12,575 nt of DNA from Prevotellaceae bacterium (lineage in GTDB: Bacteria; Bacteroidota; Bacteroidia; Bacteroidales; Bacteroidaceae), in NCBI GenBank assembly GCA_905371275.1, contig CAJPLH010000044.1, positions 1-12,575 on the forward strand. The letters run 5' to 3'. The notes below the pieces were generated by a model that was not told the DNA's origin, made no database searches, and saw only the letters and a list, made by a program, of their open reading frames with translations. Position numbers and translations under genes: made by a program. Positions 1-6,809 of this stretch are shown one piece after another (the first letter of the stretch is position 1; each line of letters starts with the position of its first letter).

Positions 1-801
1 CAGCACATTCTCTTTGTCAAAGATGCCGTCTTTGAGGACTCTTCCGGCAAGTCCTTCCCATTTGCTTGTCCATGGGACAAATTGGAACCATTCTGCGTTA
101 AAGCCATCTAATAGGGGAAGTAGGGTGCCTGCGAATACGAGATAAATCTTTGTTTCTGGATCCAATCCGCGCTCCTTGAAAAGTTCTTTCTCGAGAACTT
201 TCCCAAGGTTATCGGTAACGTTGATACCTTTCACCCATTCAGTGATGTTTACCAAATAGAATGGACCATTTTCCTTGGCATACTCTTCTACGGCGTCCTT
301 GGTGAGCACTTGTTTGTTGTATTGTTCATACTCACGCTCCTCAAAGGCATAACAGAAGGTTTCTTTGAAGAAACTGTTGCACTGTTCTTCGCTTACACCA
401 TAGAGTGATTGACGTTGAGGATTGAAAATCCATTTACCTACGTTCTCAAGCTGTCTGACGCCATTACGGATGTCACGATGCGATTCAGGAGTTTCATAGT
501 ACTCTTCTCGTAGATCTTCGAAATTAGAGTAGTCGCAGTCGTTAAGGTGTTGGAGGATGAGTTCAGCCTTTCTCTCATTGAATCCGAGTTCGTCAGCAAT
601 ATCCTTTCGGCTGCCGTAGTCATCAATGAGGTTAGTGAGGATTTCTCTTACAGTTCCTCCGTCCAAGGTGAGGTCAGAACCATCTTCGTCTTCACCGTGC
701 CAAGGCACATCCCAGCTGCAAACAGCCAGAACCTCTCCTTTGTGAGTGAGCGTAAAAGCCATGGGCTTGTACTCATCGTCAAATTCTTCTAAATATGACA
801 T
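1..801 (-). CDS. Acidic protein of unknown function, C-terminus cut by window edge
   Basis: An open frame of 267 codons begins with ATG at 801 (MSYLEEFDDEYKPMAFTL) and is still open at base 1, so the C-terminus lies outside the window. I do not recognise the family. The N-terminal 65 residues are acidic and contain a DGEV-like beta-rich stretch with a WDVPWHGEDEDG motif. Residues of about 50-85 look helical and could form a small helix-turn-helix-like unit (IADELGFNERKAELILQHL). The rest is mixed alpha/beta and rich in aromatic and acidic residues (FKETFCYAFEEREYEQY near 145-160). No signal peptide, membrane segment or recognisable catalytic motif is seen, so it is probably cytoplasmic. It is divergent from the regulator gene to its right. 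A 7-bp hairpin (817-834) sits just upstream of the start. The uninterrupted frame and natural codon use make the gene real; its function is open. Confidence 0.8.
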   Translation of the reverse strand, partial: MSYLEEFDDEYKPMAFTLTHKGEVLAVCSWDVPWHGEDEDGSDLTLDGGTVREILTNLIDDYGSRKDIADELGFNERKAELILQHLNDCDYSNFEDLREEYYETPESHRDIRNGVRQLENVGKWIFNPQRQSLYGVSEEQCNSFFKETFCYAFEEREYEQYNKQVLTKDAVEEYAKENGPFYLVNITEWVKGINVTDNLGKVLEKELFKERGLDPETKIYLVFAGTLLPLLDGFNAEWFQFVPWTSKWEGLAGRVLKDGIFDKENVL

Positions 802-816
802 ATTGGTAAGTATTGT

Positions 817-834
817 GTATCGATGCCTCGATAC
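817..834. promoter_or_regulatory. Perfect 7-bp inverted repeat upstream of leftward gene
   Basis: GTATCGA and TCGATAC flank the loop TGCC, and end 15 bases before the ATG at 801 on the minus strand. The placement would suit an operator or a leader hairpin that affects translation. It is short enough to occur by chance, and no second copy was seen. Confidence 0.25.
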
Positions 835-1303
835 TGGTTAATAATGTTTGCGAGTAGAGTGTGCTAGACAGCCCGTCTCGCTGGTTCGCTGTGCAAATTT
901 GCAGTTTTCTTTGTGAACCTCACTTGTCCATTTTAGTCCATATTGAAAGAAAGTGAGAATTTGTGGTATTGGGACTGGTTTGGACGAGATAGAGGGTGCA
1001 GAAACTTGCTGACTCTGGTGTTTGGGAGAGAGAAAGTAGCCAGAAAATGCACTTTGCAGTGAGAAGATGTAGAATAGTGTTGCAGAATTGCGAGCAATAG
1101 AGAACTCTTCCAAAGGAAGAAGTTTTAGTGCAAAACACTGATTTACGGAGCGAAATTAGTTTTTTTTAGAAACGGCAAAGGAAAAAGACAAAATCTTTGC
1201 GGTGGTGCAATGTTTTTGTCTATTTTATCATATTGGTGTGTGACGCCGTCGGGTGAGTAACGGTTTGTAACCTAGAGAGTAAAGGGAGGAAAGGAGGAAT
1301 AAA

Positions 1304-1335
1304 TTTGTAGATTTGAGGTATATTTTGTATCTTTG
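1304..1335 (+). promoter_or_regulatory. Bacteroidota-type promoter for the regulator gene
   Basis: TTTG at 1304-1307 is followed after 20 bases by TATCTTTG at 1328-1335. This matches the Bacteroidota primary sigma consensus of a -33 TTTG/TTG and a -7 TAnnTTTG separated by about 19-21 bases. Transcription would start near 1340-1343, which leaves a leader of about 110 bases to the ATG at 1454. That leader contains the repeat copy at 1367-1391. Confidence 0.6.
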
Positions 1336-1366
1336 TAGATGAATGCAAGAAGGTCGAATATATTAT

Positions 1367-1391
1367 CCCCAATCGGTCATTAGATCGTTAT
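1367..1391 (+). repeat. Dispersed repeat, copy 1 (degraded element)
   Basis: The 18 bases CCCCAATCGGTCATTAGA plus one variable base plus CGTTAT recur at 12239-12263 with 24 of 25 identical. The next six bases differ only by transitions (GATGCG here, AGTACG there). In the right-hand copy this sequence is the left arm of a long palindrome. Here no clear right arm is found, but 1418-1440 (GATAACTCGTAGCAATA) resembles the inner right side of the other copy (GATAACGAGCTGCACTA). This suggests a degraded copy that reaches to or past the start of the next gene. Confidence 0.7.
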
Positions 1392-1453
1392 GATGCGTTA
1401 TTCGATTCGAAGCAAAAATGATAACTCGTAGCAATAAAACGTATTGTATTAGT

Positions 1454-1999
1454 ATGTCTTCACTCCAAGAGTTGTGCCGTGAACTTGAAGCGACCGTTGG
1501 TAAACCGCTTCAAACTTCAAGAGATTTTGATTGCCTCTCCAGTATGATTACGGAGCGGATGAGAGAACGCATTTCGGCAACTACGCTCAAACGTTTGTGG
1601 GGCTATCTTAATGAGGAGAATAACCCTCGGAAATATACGTTAAATTTATTGTCGCGCTTTTTGGGGTATCGTGATTTCGAGCATTTCAGTCAGCAACAGG
1701 GGGTTGTGCAGAGTGGTTTCGTGGATGCTGCTGTGCTTTATGCAGATGAATTGCATGAAGGTGACAAGGTTTTGCTCTGTTGGGCACCCAATCGCAGATG
1801 CGAGTTGAGTTATTTGGGAGAGAATAAGTTTGTGGTGGAGAGTTCACTCAACTCAAAACTTATGGTGGGTGACACGTTTGTGTGTGCTCAGTTTTTTCAA
1901 AAAGAACTGCTCATTGTTTCTCAACTTATGCGCGAAGGTAAATTGATGGGCAACTATGCCATGGGAAAACAAGGTGGTGTGACGTGGAGTGAAATCTAG
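1454..1999 (+). CDS. Bacteroidales regulator-like protein of unknown role
   Basis: This is a protein of 181 residues. The N-terminal half (residues 1-70) has the pattern common in many uncharacterised Bacteroides and Prevotella proteins: LQELCRELEATVGKPL, then ISATTLKRLWGYLNE, then RKYTLNLLSRFLGYRDFEHF. The TTLKRLWGYL and LNLLSRFLGY helices look like a helical DNA- or partner-binding module. The C-terminal half is beta-rich (GDKVLLCWAPNRRCELSYLGE, then VGDTFVCAQF) and could be a small ligand-sensing or protein-binding domain. The frame is open back to an ATG at 1418, but I chose 1454. The family pattern begins there, and the 12 extra residues are encoded by sequence resembling the degraded repeat element. 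It is transcribed from the promoter at 1304-1335. It ends 17 bases from the convergent kinase gene. DNA binding is inferred, not shown. Confidence 0.85.
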   Translation: MSSLQELCRELEATVGKPLQTSRDFDCLSSMITERMRERISATTLKRLWGYLNEENNPRKYTLNLLSRFLGYRDFEHFSQQQGVVQSGFVDAAVLYADELHEGDKVLLCWAPNRRCELSYLGENKFVVESSLNSKLMVGDTFVCAQFFQKELLIVSQLMREGKLMGNYAMGKQGGVTWSEI

Positions 2000-2016
2000 A
2001 GCATGAGATGGGCTGC

Positions 2017-3492
2017 TTATTTTGTTCCCTTTTTGCGTAGAGAATACGCTTCATAGTATTTCTTCAATTGCGCCATCCAGTGATTGCTGTGATGGTTCAT
2101 CGAGTAAAACATCAATTCAGAATAAATTGCGTTTTGCGTCGTTTCATCAAAAGGTTGTTCATAGGCAAACTTTTTGATTTTAGCATAATACGTGTCCATT
2201 ACACCGTCCATCTTTTTATTTAGACGCATATATCCTTCATCGGTGTTCCAATCAGGGTCTTGCATCAAGGTTTGCATTTCTTTTGCATTGTCGTCAATGA
2301 TGCGTTTTCCACGTTCCAACGCAGTTCGCGAAGCATCATTTCCCCAACCCAACCCTGCATTCGGTGCTGTTTTAGAAGTTGTGATTTGTGTTGAAGGAGA
2401 TTTCGCAGTGGAAGCGGAACTTTGCGAAGCCGTTCGAGCAGATGGTGAAGAATTCGGAGAATTTTGCGAAGCCGAGAAGGAAGGAGCAGAAGATGGAGAT
2501 GTAGAAGTAGGACTGTGTTGCGAAACATCCTCGTTTTGCTGCGAATTGTTTGTTTCTTTTCCTTCGTTTTCTTCCTTTTTTCCTGTTCCCAGGATATTCC
2601 TTTCATTTTCAAGCGTTTTTGTAGCAGTATTTTCAGTTGCAGACCATCCAGGAATTTGTTGGCGCACCCATCCTCCACCGAGCACGATGGTGCAGATGCC
2701 GAAGAGAACCACGGCAATCCATCTCCAGAAAAACATTTTCTCTGCAAGAAGTAGTTTTTCACCCACTTCCTCCACGTTTTGAAAGCGCGAATCGAGCGAA
2801 GCACAAGCACGCTGCACCACCGCATTCGACCACCTGCCGAGGTGGAAATCCTCGATGATGCGTCCCAAACTATAGATATCGGCACGCTGATAGTTGATAG
2901 TGGCTGAAGCCTCCACGGCTTCTACGGCTTCCACTTCCGGAGCTCTGTAACCCACTGTTCCAGCAGGCACTTTCATATAGTCGAAACTGTCGGTGTCAGA
3001 GAGTCCAAAGTCAATGAGTTTCACGTTGTTGCCTCGGTGAGTCACCATCACATTCGAGGGTTTCAAATCGCGGTGAGCCGTTTGGTGTTGATGCACGTAG
3101 CCTAATGTTGTGATCAACTGATGGAGCACTCTGAGTTTTTCTTTCTTCGAGTGTGGTTGTTTCAGCCATTCTCCGAGCGTCACCCCATCAATCCATTCCA
3201 TCACGATGCTCAATCCCAGTTTATCCACCTCCTCGATGCTCACCACATTGACGATGTTTGGATCTTGCAGCGACGCCATAATGTCAAACTCTTTGCGGAG
3301 CATCGACACAAAGGGTTCGGTGTTGCGCACCTTTTCCTCCAAACTTTTGAGCACCCACCAACGACCATTGCGGCGCGCTCGGGAGATGACATTGTATCCT
3401 CGTGCCGCAATGGTGCTGAAGTCGGTGAAAACGCTACTGGTTTCCACCACCTGTTGTTCCATAAATTCAGAAGTTGAGATGCTGTCTTGCAT
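2017..3492 (-). CDS. Membrane-anchored Ser/Thr protein kinase with SQ-rich linker
   Basis: This is a 491-residue eukaryotic-like protein kinase. Visible kinase elements are the ATP-binding lysine in WVLK (K49), a probable helix-C glutamate (E68), the catalytic loop HRDLKPSN (140-147, D142), the metal-binding DFG (161-163), an activation segment ending in GYRAPE (181-186), and DIYSLG (205-210). Catalytic residues are intact, but the glycine-rich loop is degenerate (RGYNVISRARR, residues 31-41, no GxGxxG). A single membrane segment lies at about 254-274, so the kinase domain would be cytoplasmic. It is followed by a low-complexity linker rich in Ser, Gln, Asn and Thr (about 285-375) and a helical C-terminal domain (380-491) that would be periplasmic. 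Substrates and signal are unknown. It starts 57 bases after the acyltransferase gene, so it may be the last gene of that series. A second in-frame Met lies at residue 11, so the start is fairly but not fully certain. Confidence 0.9.
   Translation of the reverse strand: MQDSISTSEFMEQQVVETSSVFTDFSTIAARGYNVISRARRNGRWWVLKSLEEKVRNTEPFVSMLRKEFDIMASLQDPNIVNVVSIEEVDKLGLSIVMEWIDGVTLGEWLKQPHSKKEKLRVLHQLITTLGYVHQHQTAHRDLKPSNVMVTHRGNNVKLIDFGLSDTDSFDYMKVPAGTVGYRAPEVEAVEAVEASATINYQRADIYSLGRIIEDFHLGRWSNAVVQRACASLDSRFQNVEEVGEKLLLAEKMFFWRWIAVVLFGICTIVLGGGWVRQQIPGWSATENTATKTLENERNILGTGKKEENEGKETNNSQQNEDVSQHSPTSTSPSSAPSFSASQNSPNSSPSARTASQSSASTAKSPSTQITTSKTAPNAGLGWGNDASRTALERGKRIIDDNAKEMQTLMQDPDWNTDEGYMRLNKKMDGVMDTYYAKIKKFAYEQPFDETTQNAIYSELMFYSMNHHSNHWMAQLKKYYEAYSLRKKGTK
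2421..2474 (-). repeat. 12-bp direct repeat in the kinase linker
   Basis: TTTGCGAAGCCG (plus-strand reading) occurs at 2421-2432 and 2463-2474, with start points 42 bases (14 codons) apart. It encodes ASQ-containing stretches of the Ser/Gln-rich linker. Related SQ units (NSQQ, VSQH, SASQN, TASQS) surround it, as expected of a linker that grows and shrinks by slippage or unequal exchange. Confidence 0.5.
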
Positions 3493-3549
3493 AATTATTG
3501 CAAATATGCTTGGTGCTTACGTCTTGTAAAGGAAAACGAGATTCGGGAT

Positions 3550-4974
3550 TTATCGTTTCTCTCTGCAATGAGTTGTTGAATCCGATGCTGGAATCAATCT
3601 TTGGTTGCTCTGAATGAATCTCTCAGCAACATATTTTGCTCCATAGTCATTGAGGTGGAAAGAGTTATATAGCACAGGGTTACCATTAGCAACTAGATTA
3701 TTGGGTATCAGAGGAATTAAGTCAACCCATCTAATATGAGGAAATAGTTTGCTTATTTTCTGTCTATTTATTGAAGTACCCTTCATTGCGTCATTATAAC
3801 GTTTACCTTTTATTGGAGCTTCTTTATTGCACAAAGACAACAACAATGGATGATGTTTACTATAGTACGCCTCAGTGATTTTTGTGTTGTCGTAGTCCAT
3901 ACAACTAGTCAATAGTATAACTTGTTTTCCCTGTTTCTGAAAAAAAATGATGGAAGCCGGAACATCTTTAATTTGTGCATCACTCCACCAATTCATAGCT
4001 ATTACTACTGTTTTAAGGTGAGGCAAATCTGTAATCAGTCGTTTGGAGCGCAATTCATTAAGTTCAGATGGTGTGTGAACTTGTTTGAGCAATTCTTCGT
4101 ATTGTTGCTTTGAAATACCTTTTTTGTGGTCTAAATCGATGGGGTATTGTCCTCCAACACCTGTAAAATAACCACTCCATCCTTCTGCTTTTCCCAATGT
4201 ATTGTAAAATGGGAGGAGTTGTCTGGTGTGAGAATTACCCAGGAGTAGAACATCGGGTTGTTTAGTCGAGTCTCCCACTAATGCATAAGCTCGAACAAAA
4301 TCTTCTTTAGGAAGTGACGCAGTCATATCAGTAGCATCTTTGAATGCTTGTAGACTTCTTGTATTGTACAATATGATTCCCAATACGGAAAGAGAGGGAG
4401 TGATATAATAGAGCAAGAGGGTTCGCGTGAAACTCCATTGACGATGACGGAGAGGCTGTTCGATGAAGTAGTAGTTCAGCAAACTTAAAATCACGGTGAG
4501 AATAACAACTACAAGTAGTACTTCGTTCGAGGGTTCCTTGATTCTTAAATATCTAGCAAAAGCCAAGATAGGCCAGTGCCAAAGATAGAGAGAATAAGAG
4601 ATGCGCCCGATGAAAACAATGGGTTTAAGTGATAAGAATCGAGAAACTGCATTGCGCTGAAAGCCTGCATAAATGATACCTGCAGTAGCGATACACGGGA
4701 TTGAACTTGCAATTCCAGGAAACCAAGGCTTTGCTATGGGAAAAGGAACAAGAATCAGACAAGCAAGTAGTATCACCACACTAACACTTGCAATTAAGTT
4801 CGCATTCACTTTATTTGCGGAAATGTTGAGAGGATGTTCCACCCATATCGCTAAAATTGCACCAATGATGAGTTCCCCAAATCGCAAATGAGGCGCATAG
4901 TAGGGGTCATTTGCAAGTGGTGTTGGAAAAACTGCCATAGCAAAACTCAACAGCGCAGTACTTGCTAGAAGCAA
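3550..4974 (-). CDS. Acyltransferase C-terminal part: membrane segments plus SGNH domain (downstream of frameshift)
   Basis: This is the second half of a frameshifted OafA-type acyltransferase. The frame is open from the G8 tract at 5018-5025. Position 4974 is only a TTG in that frame and unlikely to be a true start. Residues (numbered from 4974) about 1-205 continue the acyltransferase-3 membrane domain, with FGELIIGAILA near 32-42, ISYSLYLWHWPILAFARY near 125-142 and NYYFIEQPLRHR near 167-178. Residues of about 225-460 form an SGNH-like domain: LLLGNSHTRQ (246-250 GNSHT, candidate Ser248), VVIAMNWW (323-330) and SFHLNDYGAKY (His440). Both usual acidic positions are Asn here (GNSH for GDSH, and Asn437 three residues before His440). 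Such proteins move acyl groups across the inner membrane onto lipopolysaccharide, capsule or other glycans. A T8 run on the coding strand (3940-3947) is a second slippage-prone tract, at present in frame. Base composition appears more AT-rich than spmAB, recQ and recJ, which fits a variable surface gene. Confidence 0.85.
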   Translation of the reverse strand: MLLASTALLSFAMAVFPTPLANDPYYAPHLRFGELIIGAILAIWVEHPLNISANKVNANLIASVSVVILLACLILVPFPIAKPWFPGIASSIPCIATAGIIYAGFQRNAVSRFLSLKPIVFIGRISYSLYLWHWPILAFARYLRIKEPSNEVLLVVVILTVILSLLNYYFIEQPLRHRQWSFTRTLLLYYITPSLSVLGIILYNTRSLQAFKDATDMTASLPKEDFVRAYALVGDSTKQPDVLLLGNSHTRQLLPFYNTLGKAEGWSGYFTGVGGQYPIDLDHKKGISKQQYEELLKQVHTPSELNELRSKRLITDLPHLKTVVIAMNWWSDAQIKDVPASIIFFQKQGKQVILLTSCMDYDNTKITEAYYSKHHPLLLSLCNKEAPIKGKRYNDAMKGTSINRQKISKLFPHIRWVDLIPLIPNNLVANGNPVLYNSFHLNDYGAKYVAERFIQSNQRLIPASDSTTHCREKR

Positions 4975-5503
4975 GCATAGACCAAATCCTCTCTTGTTGT
5001 GAAATATGTTTAAAAATGGGGGGGGTAAATTTGATCAGAGCAATTAATATGATGGGGTAAACGAAGTAGAATTGTTCTTCTACTGCTAGCGACCACAAGT
5101 GATTGAATATATTGAATTGAGTGGAATTTGCAAAATAGAAACTTCCGATGGCAAGAAATATATTGTTCACAAATGGTAGGCTCCAAATTGCAGTTCCTTT
5201 AGCCTTTTCCCATTCAGGTGAATCAGGAACATAAATATAAGAGCCAACGATGAGACAGCAGATGACAATTGCGAAAAATGCTGGCAGAATACGTCGCATT
5301 CTGCGCAAATAGAATTGTTTCCAAGAGAAAACTCCTGCACTAGCCTGTCTATAAATAATCCCACCAATGAGGAAACCCGAGATGACAAAGAACATATCCA
5401 CCCCCAAGAAGCCTCCGGGTAGCCAGGATTCGTTTATGTGGCAAATGATGACGGCAACAACTGCAATAGCGCGTAGCCCGTCAATATCAGGACGATAAGT
5501 CAT
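4907..5503 (-). CDS. Acyltransferase N-terminal part (OafA/YrhL type), truncated by frameshift
   Basis: This is the first half of a membrane O-acyltransferase of the acyltransferase-3 family. MTYRPDIDGLRAIAVVAVII is the classical start, and it contains the R-x10-H motif (Arg11, His22) needed for catalysis in studied OafA/OafB proteins. Then follow FFVISGFLIGGIIYR (38-52), the basic loop FYLRRMRRILPAFF (64-77) and LWSLAVEEQFYFVYPIIL (136-153), all family hallmarks. True homology ends at about residue 162 (KFTPP), exactly at the run of eight G at 5018-5025. After it this frame gives about 37 unrelated residues and stops at 4907. Removing one base joins it to the downstream frame and gives a 650-residue protein, normal for acyltransferase-SGNH fusions. 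The start is 45 bases after the spmAB-like gene and could be cotranscribed. In the present state the product would have only the first membrane segments and be inactive. Confidence 0.88.
   Translation of the reverse strand: MTYRPDIDGLRAIAVVAVIICHINESWLPGGFLGVDMFFVISGFLIGGIIYRQASAGVFSWKQFYLRRMRRILPAFFAIVICCLIVGSYIYVPDSPEWEKAKGTAIWSLPFVNNIFLAIGSFYFANSTQFNIFNHLWSLAVEEQFYFVYPIILIALIKFTPPIFKHISQQERIWSMLASSKYCAVEFCYGSFSNTTCK
5018..5025. repeat. G8 homopolymer at the acyltransferase frameshift
   Basis: Eight consecutive G on the plus strand (C8 in the coding sense) lie at the exact point where the reading frame of the acyltransferase breaks. With 7 or 10 bases in the tract the two halves form one 650-651 residue protein; with 8 or 9 they do not. 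Such tracts are the usual substrate for replication-slippage phase variation, but also for sequencing and assembly errors. Confidence 0.9.
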
Positions 5504-5548
5504 ATTGAATTGATAATTAAAACGTTCGTTGATAAGGAAGTCTGCTGT

Positions 5549-6781
5549 TTATCCAAAAAACAGATAGCAAATAGCGATAGCTGCAATGATGCCCGCAAGA
5601 TCGGCTAGCAAACCAGCAGTGACTGCGTGTCGAGTGTGACGAACGCCCACACTGCCAAAGTAAACCGCTAAGATATAGAATGTAGTGTCAGTGCTGCCTT
5701 GGAAAATGCACGAAAGACGACCCACGAAAGAGTCGGCACCCTGCGTCTGCATTGCATCGACCATCATACCGCGCGCCCCAGAACCCGAGAGAGGTTTCAT
5801 CAAAGCCGTGGGAAGCGCACCCACCCATTGTGCATCGAGTCCGCATTGCGCAACGCACCATTGCACCCCGCCGATGAGTGCATCCATCGCACCACTGGCA
5901 CGGAAAACCCCAATCGCCACGAGCATTGCCACGAGATAAGGAATGATGCGCACCGCAGTGTCAAAGCCCGATTTTGCACCCTCCACAAATGTTTCATACA
6001 CATTGATGCGGTGGCGCATACCAGCGAGAAGGAAAGCAATGATGATGGAAAACAAAATCACGTTAGCCGCAGTCGTACCCACCAAATTCATCATCTTTTC
6101 GTTGAGCGAAGCCATACCATAGATGATGCCAGCCACCACCACACTCGCTCCACCCAAAGTGAGCAACAGCGTGCGGTTCAAGAGATTGATGCGCTGAAAG
6201 AGCGCAGTGACGATGATGCCCGACAGCGTGGAGAAAAAAGTAGCCAACAAAATCGGGATAAACACATCCGTAGGATTTGCAGCCCCTTGTTGCGCTCGAT
6301 ACACCATAATAGAAATGGGAATCAGTGTCAATCCGCTCGTGTTGAGCACCAAAAACATAATCATCGCATTCGTAGCGCGCTCCTTGTTCGGATTCAGTTC
6401 TTGCAATCCCTCCATCGCCTTCAGTCCCAGCGGAGTAGCCGCGTTGTCCAGTCCCAACATATTTGCAGAGAGATTCATAAAGATATTGCCCACCACAGGG
6501 TGTCCTTCCGGTATTTCGGGAAAAAGGCGTTTGAAAAGGGGGCCAAGCCATCGTGCCAATATCGCCACGACACCGCCCTTTTCACCGATGCGCATAATGC
6601 CCATCCACAGCGACAACACTCCCGTAAGCCCGAGAGAGATTTCGAAAGCCGTCTTGGCAGTGTCAAAAGTAGACGCCATAATGTTGGGAAACACTTCTGT
6701 GTCGCCAAAGAAGAGCAATTTCACCACTGCAATGACAAAAGCGATGAGAAAAAAAGCTAACCAAATGTAGTTGAGTACCAC
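5549..6781 (-). CDS. Fused SpmA/SpmB nucleoside-recognition (Gate) membrane protein
   Basis: This is a 410-residue polytopic inner-membrane protein that joins the two Bacillus spore-maturation-type proteins in one chain. The SpmA-like half (about 1-200) shows LNYIWLAFFLIAF, NLSANMLGLDNAATPLGLKAM split over 103-123, and NTSGLTLIP (147-155). The SpmB-like half (about 235-410) shows LMKPLSGSGARGMMVDA (327-343) and GSTDTTFYILAVYFGSVGVR (362-381). Both halves belong to the Gate/nucleoside-recognition family; the transported substrate or role is not established. I chose the GTG at 6781, 28 bases after recQ. Longer frames from 6841 or 6925 would overlap recQ and add out-of-frame recQ residues plus an overlong hydrophobic stretch. 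The GTG start also begins exactly at the family's conserved N-terminus. Spore formation is not expected in this phylum, so the name is historical. Confidence 0.85.
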   Translation of the reverse strand: MVLNYIWLAFFLIAFVIAVVKLLFFGDTEVFPNIMASTFDTAKTAFEISLGLTGVLSLWMGIMRIGEKGGVVAILARWLGPLFKRLFPEIPEGHPVVGNIFMNLSANMLGLDNAATPLGLKAMEGLQELNPNKERATNAMIMFLVLNTSGLTLIPISIMVYRAQQGAANPTDVFIPILLATFFSTLSGIIVTALFQRINLLNRTLLLTLGGASVVVAGIIYGMASLNEKMMNLVGTTAANVILFSIIIAFLLAGMRHRINVYETFVEGAKSGFDTAVRIIPYLVAMLVAIGVFRASGAMDALIGGVQWCVAQCGLDAQWVGALPTALMKPLSGSGARGMMVDAMQTQGADSFVGRLSCIFQGSTDTTFYILAVYFGSVGVRHTRHAVTAGLLADLAGIIAAIAICYLFFG

Positions 6782-6809
6782 GAGAATAGAAATTATAAAT
6801 GTCGTTATG

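Larger units (their letters stand above)
802..1453. other. Divergent intergenic region with small hairpins
   Basis: About 650 bases separate the divergent genes. No convincing protein gene is seen; the short minus-strand frames here have low-complexity, unnatural translations. Visible structures are a perfect 7-bp hairpin with loop TGCC at 817-834, the 12-base palindrome TGCAAATTTGCA near 891-902, and a bulged 9-10 bp hairpin with loop AAA at 1103-1124. The last is followed by TTTT and then by a small AGTG/CACT hairpin at 1127-1139. There is also a T8 run at 1160-1167. The right part holds the promoter at 1304-1335 and the repeat copy at 1367-1391. No good Bacteroidota promoter was found for the leftward gene. 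Confidence 0.6.

Noticed and set aside
838..1138. Two minus-strand frames of 72 and 91 codons
   Set aside because: Low-complexity, overlapping in different frames, no start-site support and no protein-like pattern.
1250..1262. CGGGTGAGTAACG, identical to a conserved 16S rRNA segment
   Set aside because: Only about 13 bases match, plus a loose AACCT nearby; the flanking sequence does not align with 16S rRNA, so it is taken as chance.
3493..3535. Promoter directly before the kinase gene (CATATTTG on the minus strand, at 3508-3501)
   Set aside because: It lacks a matching -33 element and would start transcription only a few bases before the ATG.
5699..6760. 353-codon plus-strand frame opposite the SpmA/SpmB gene
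   Set aside because: Its translation is full of His, Arg and Ser with no domain logic; it is a shadow of the well-supported minus-strand membrane gene.
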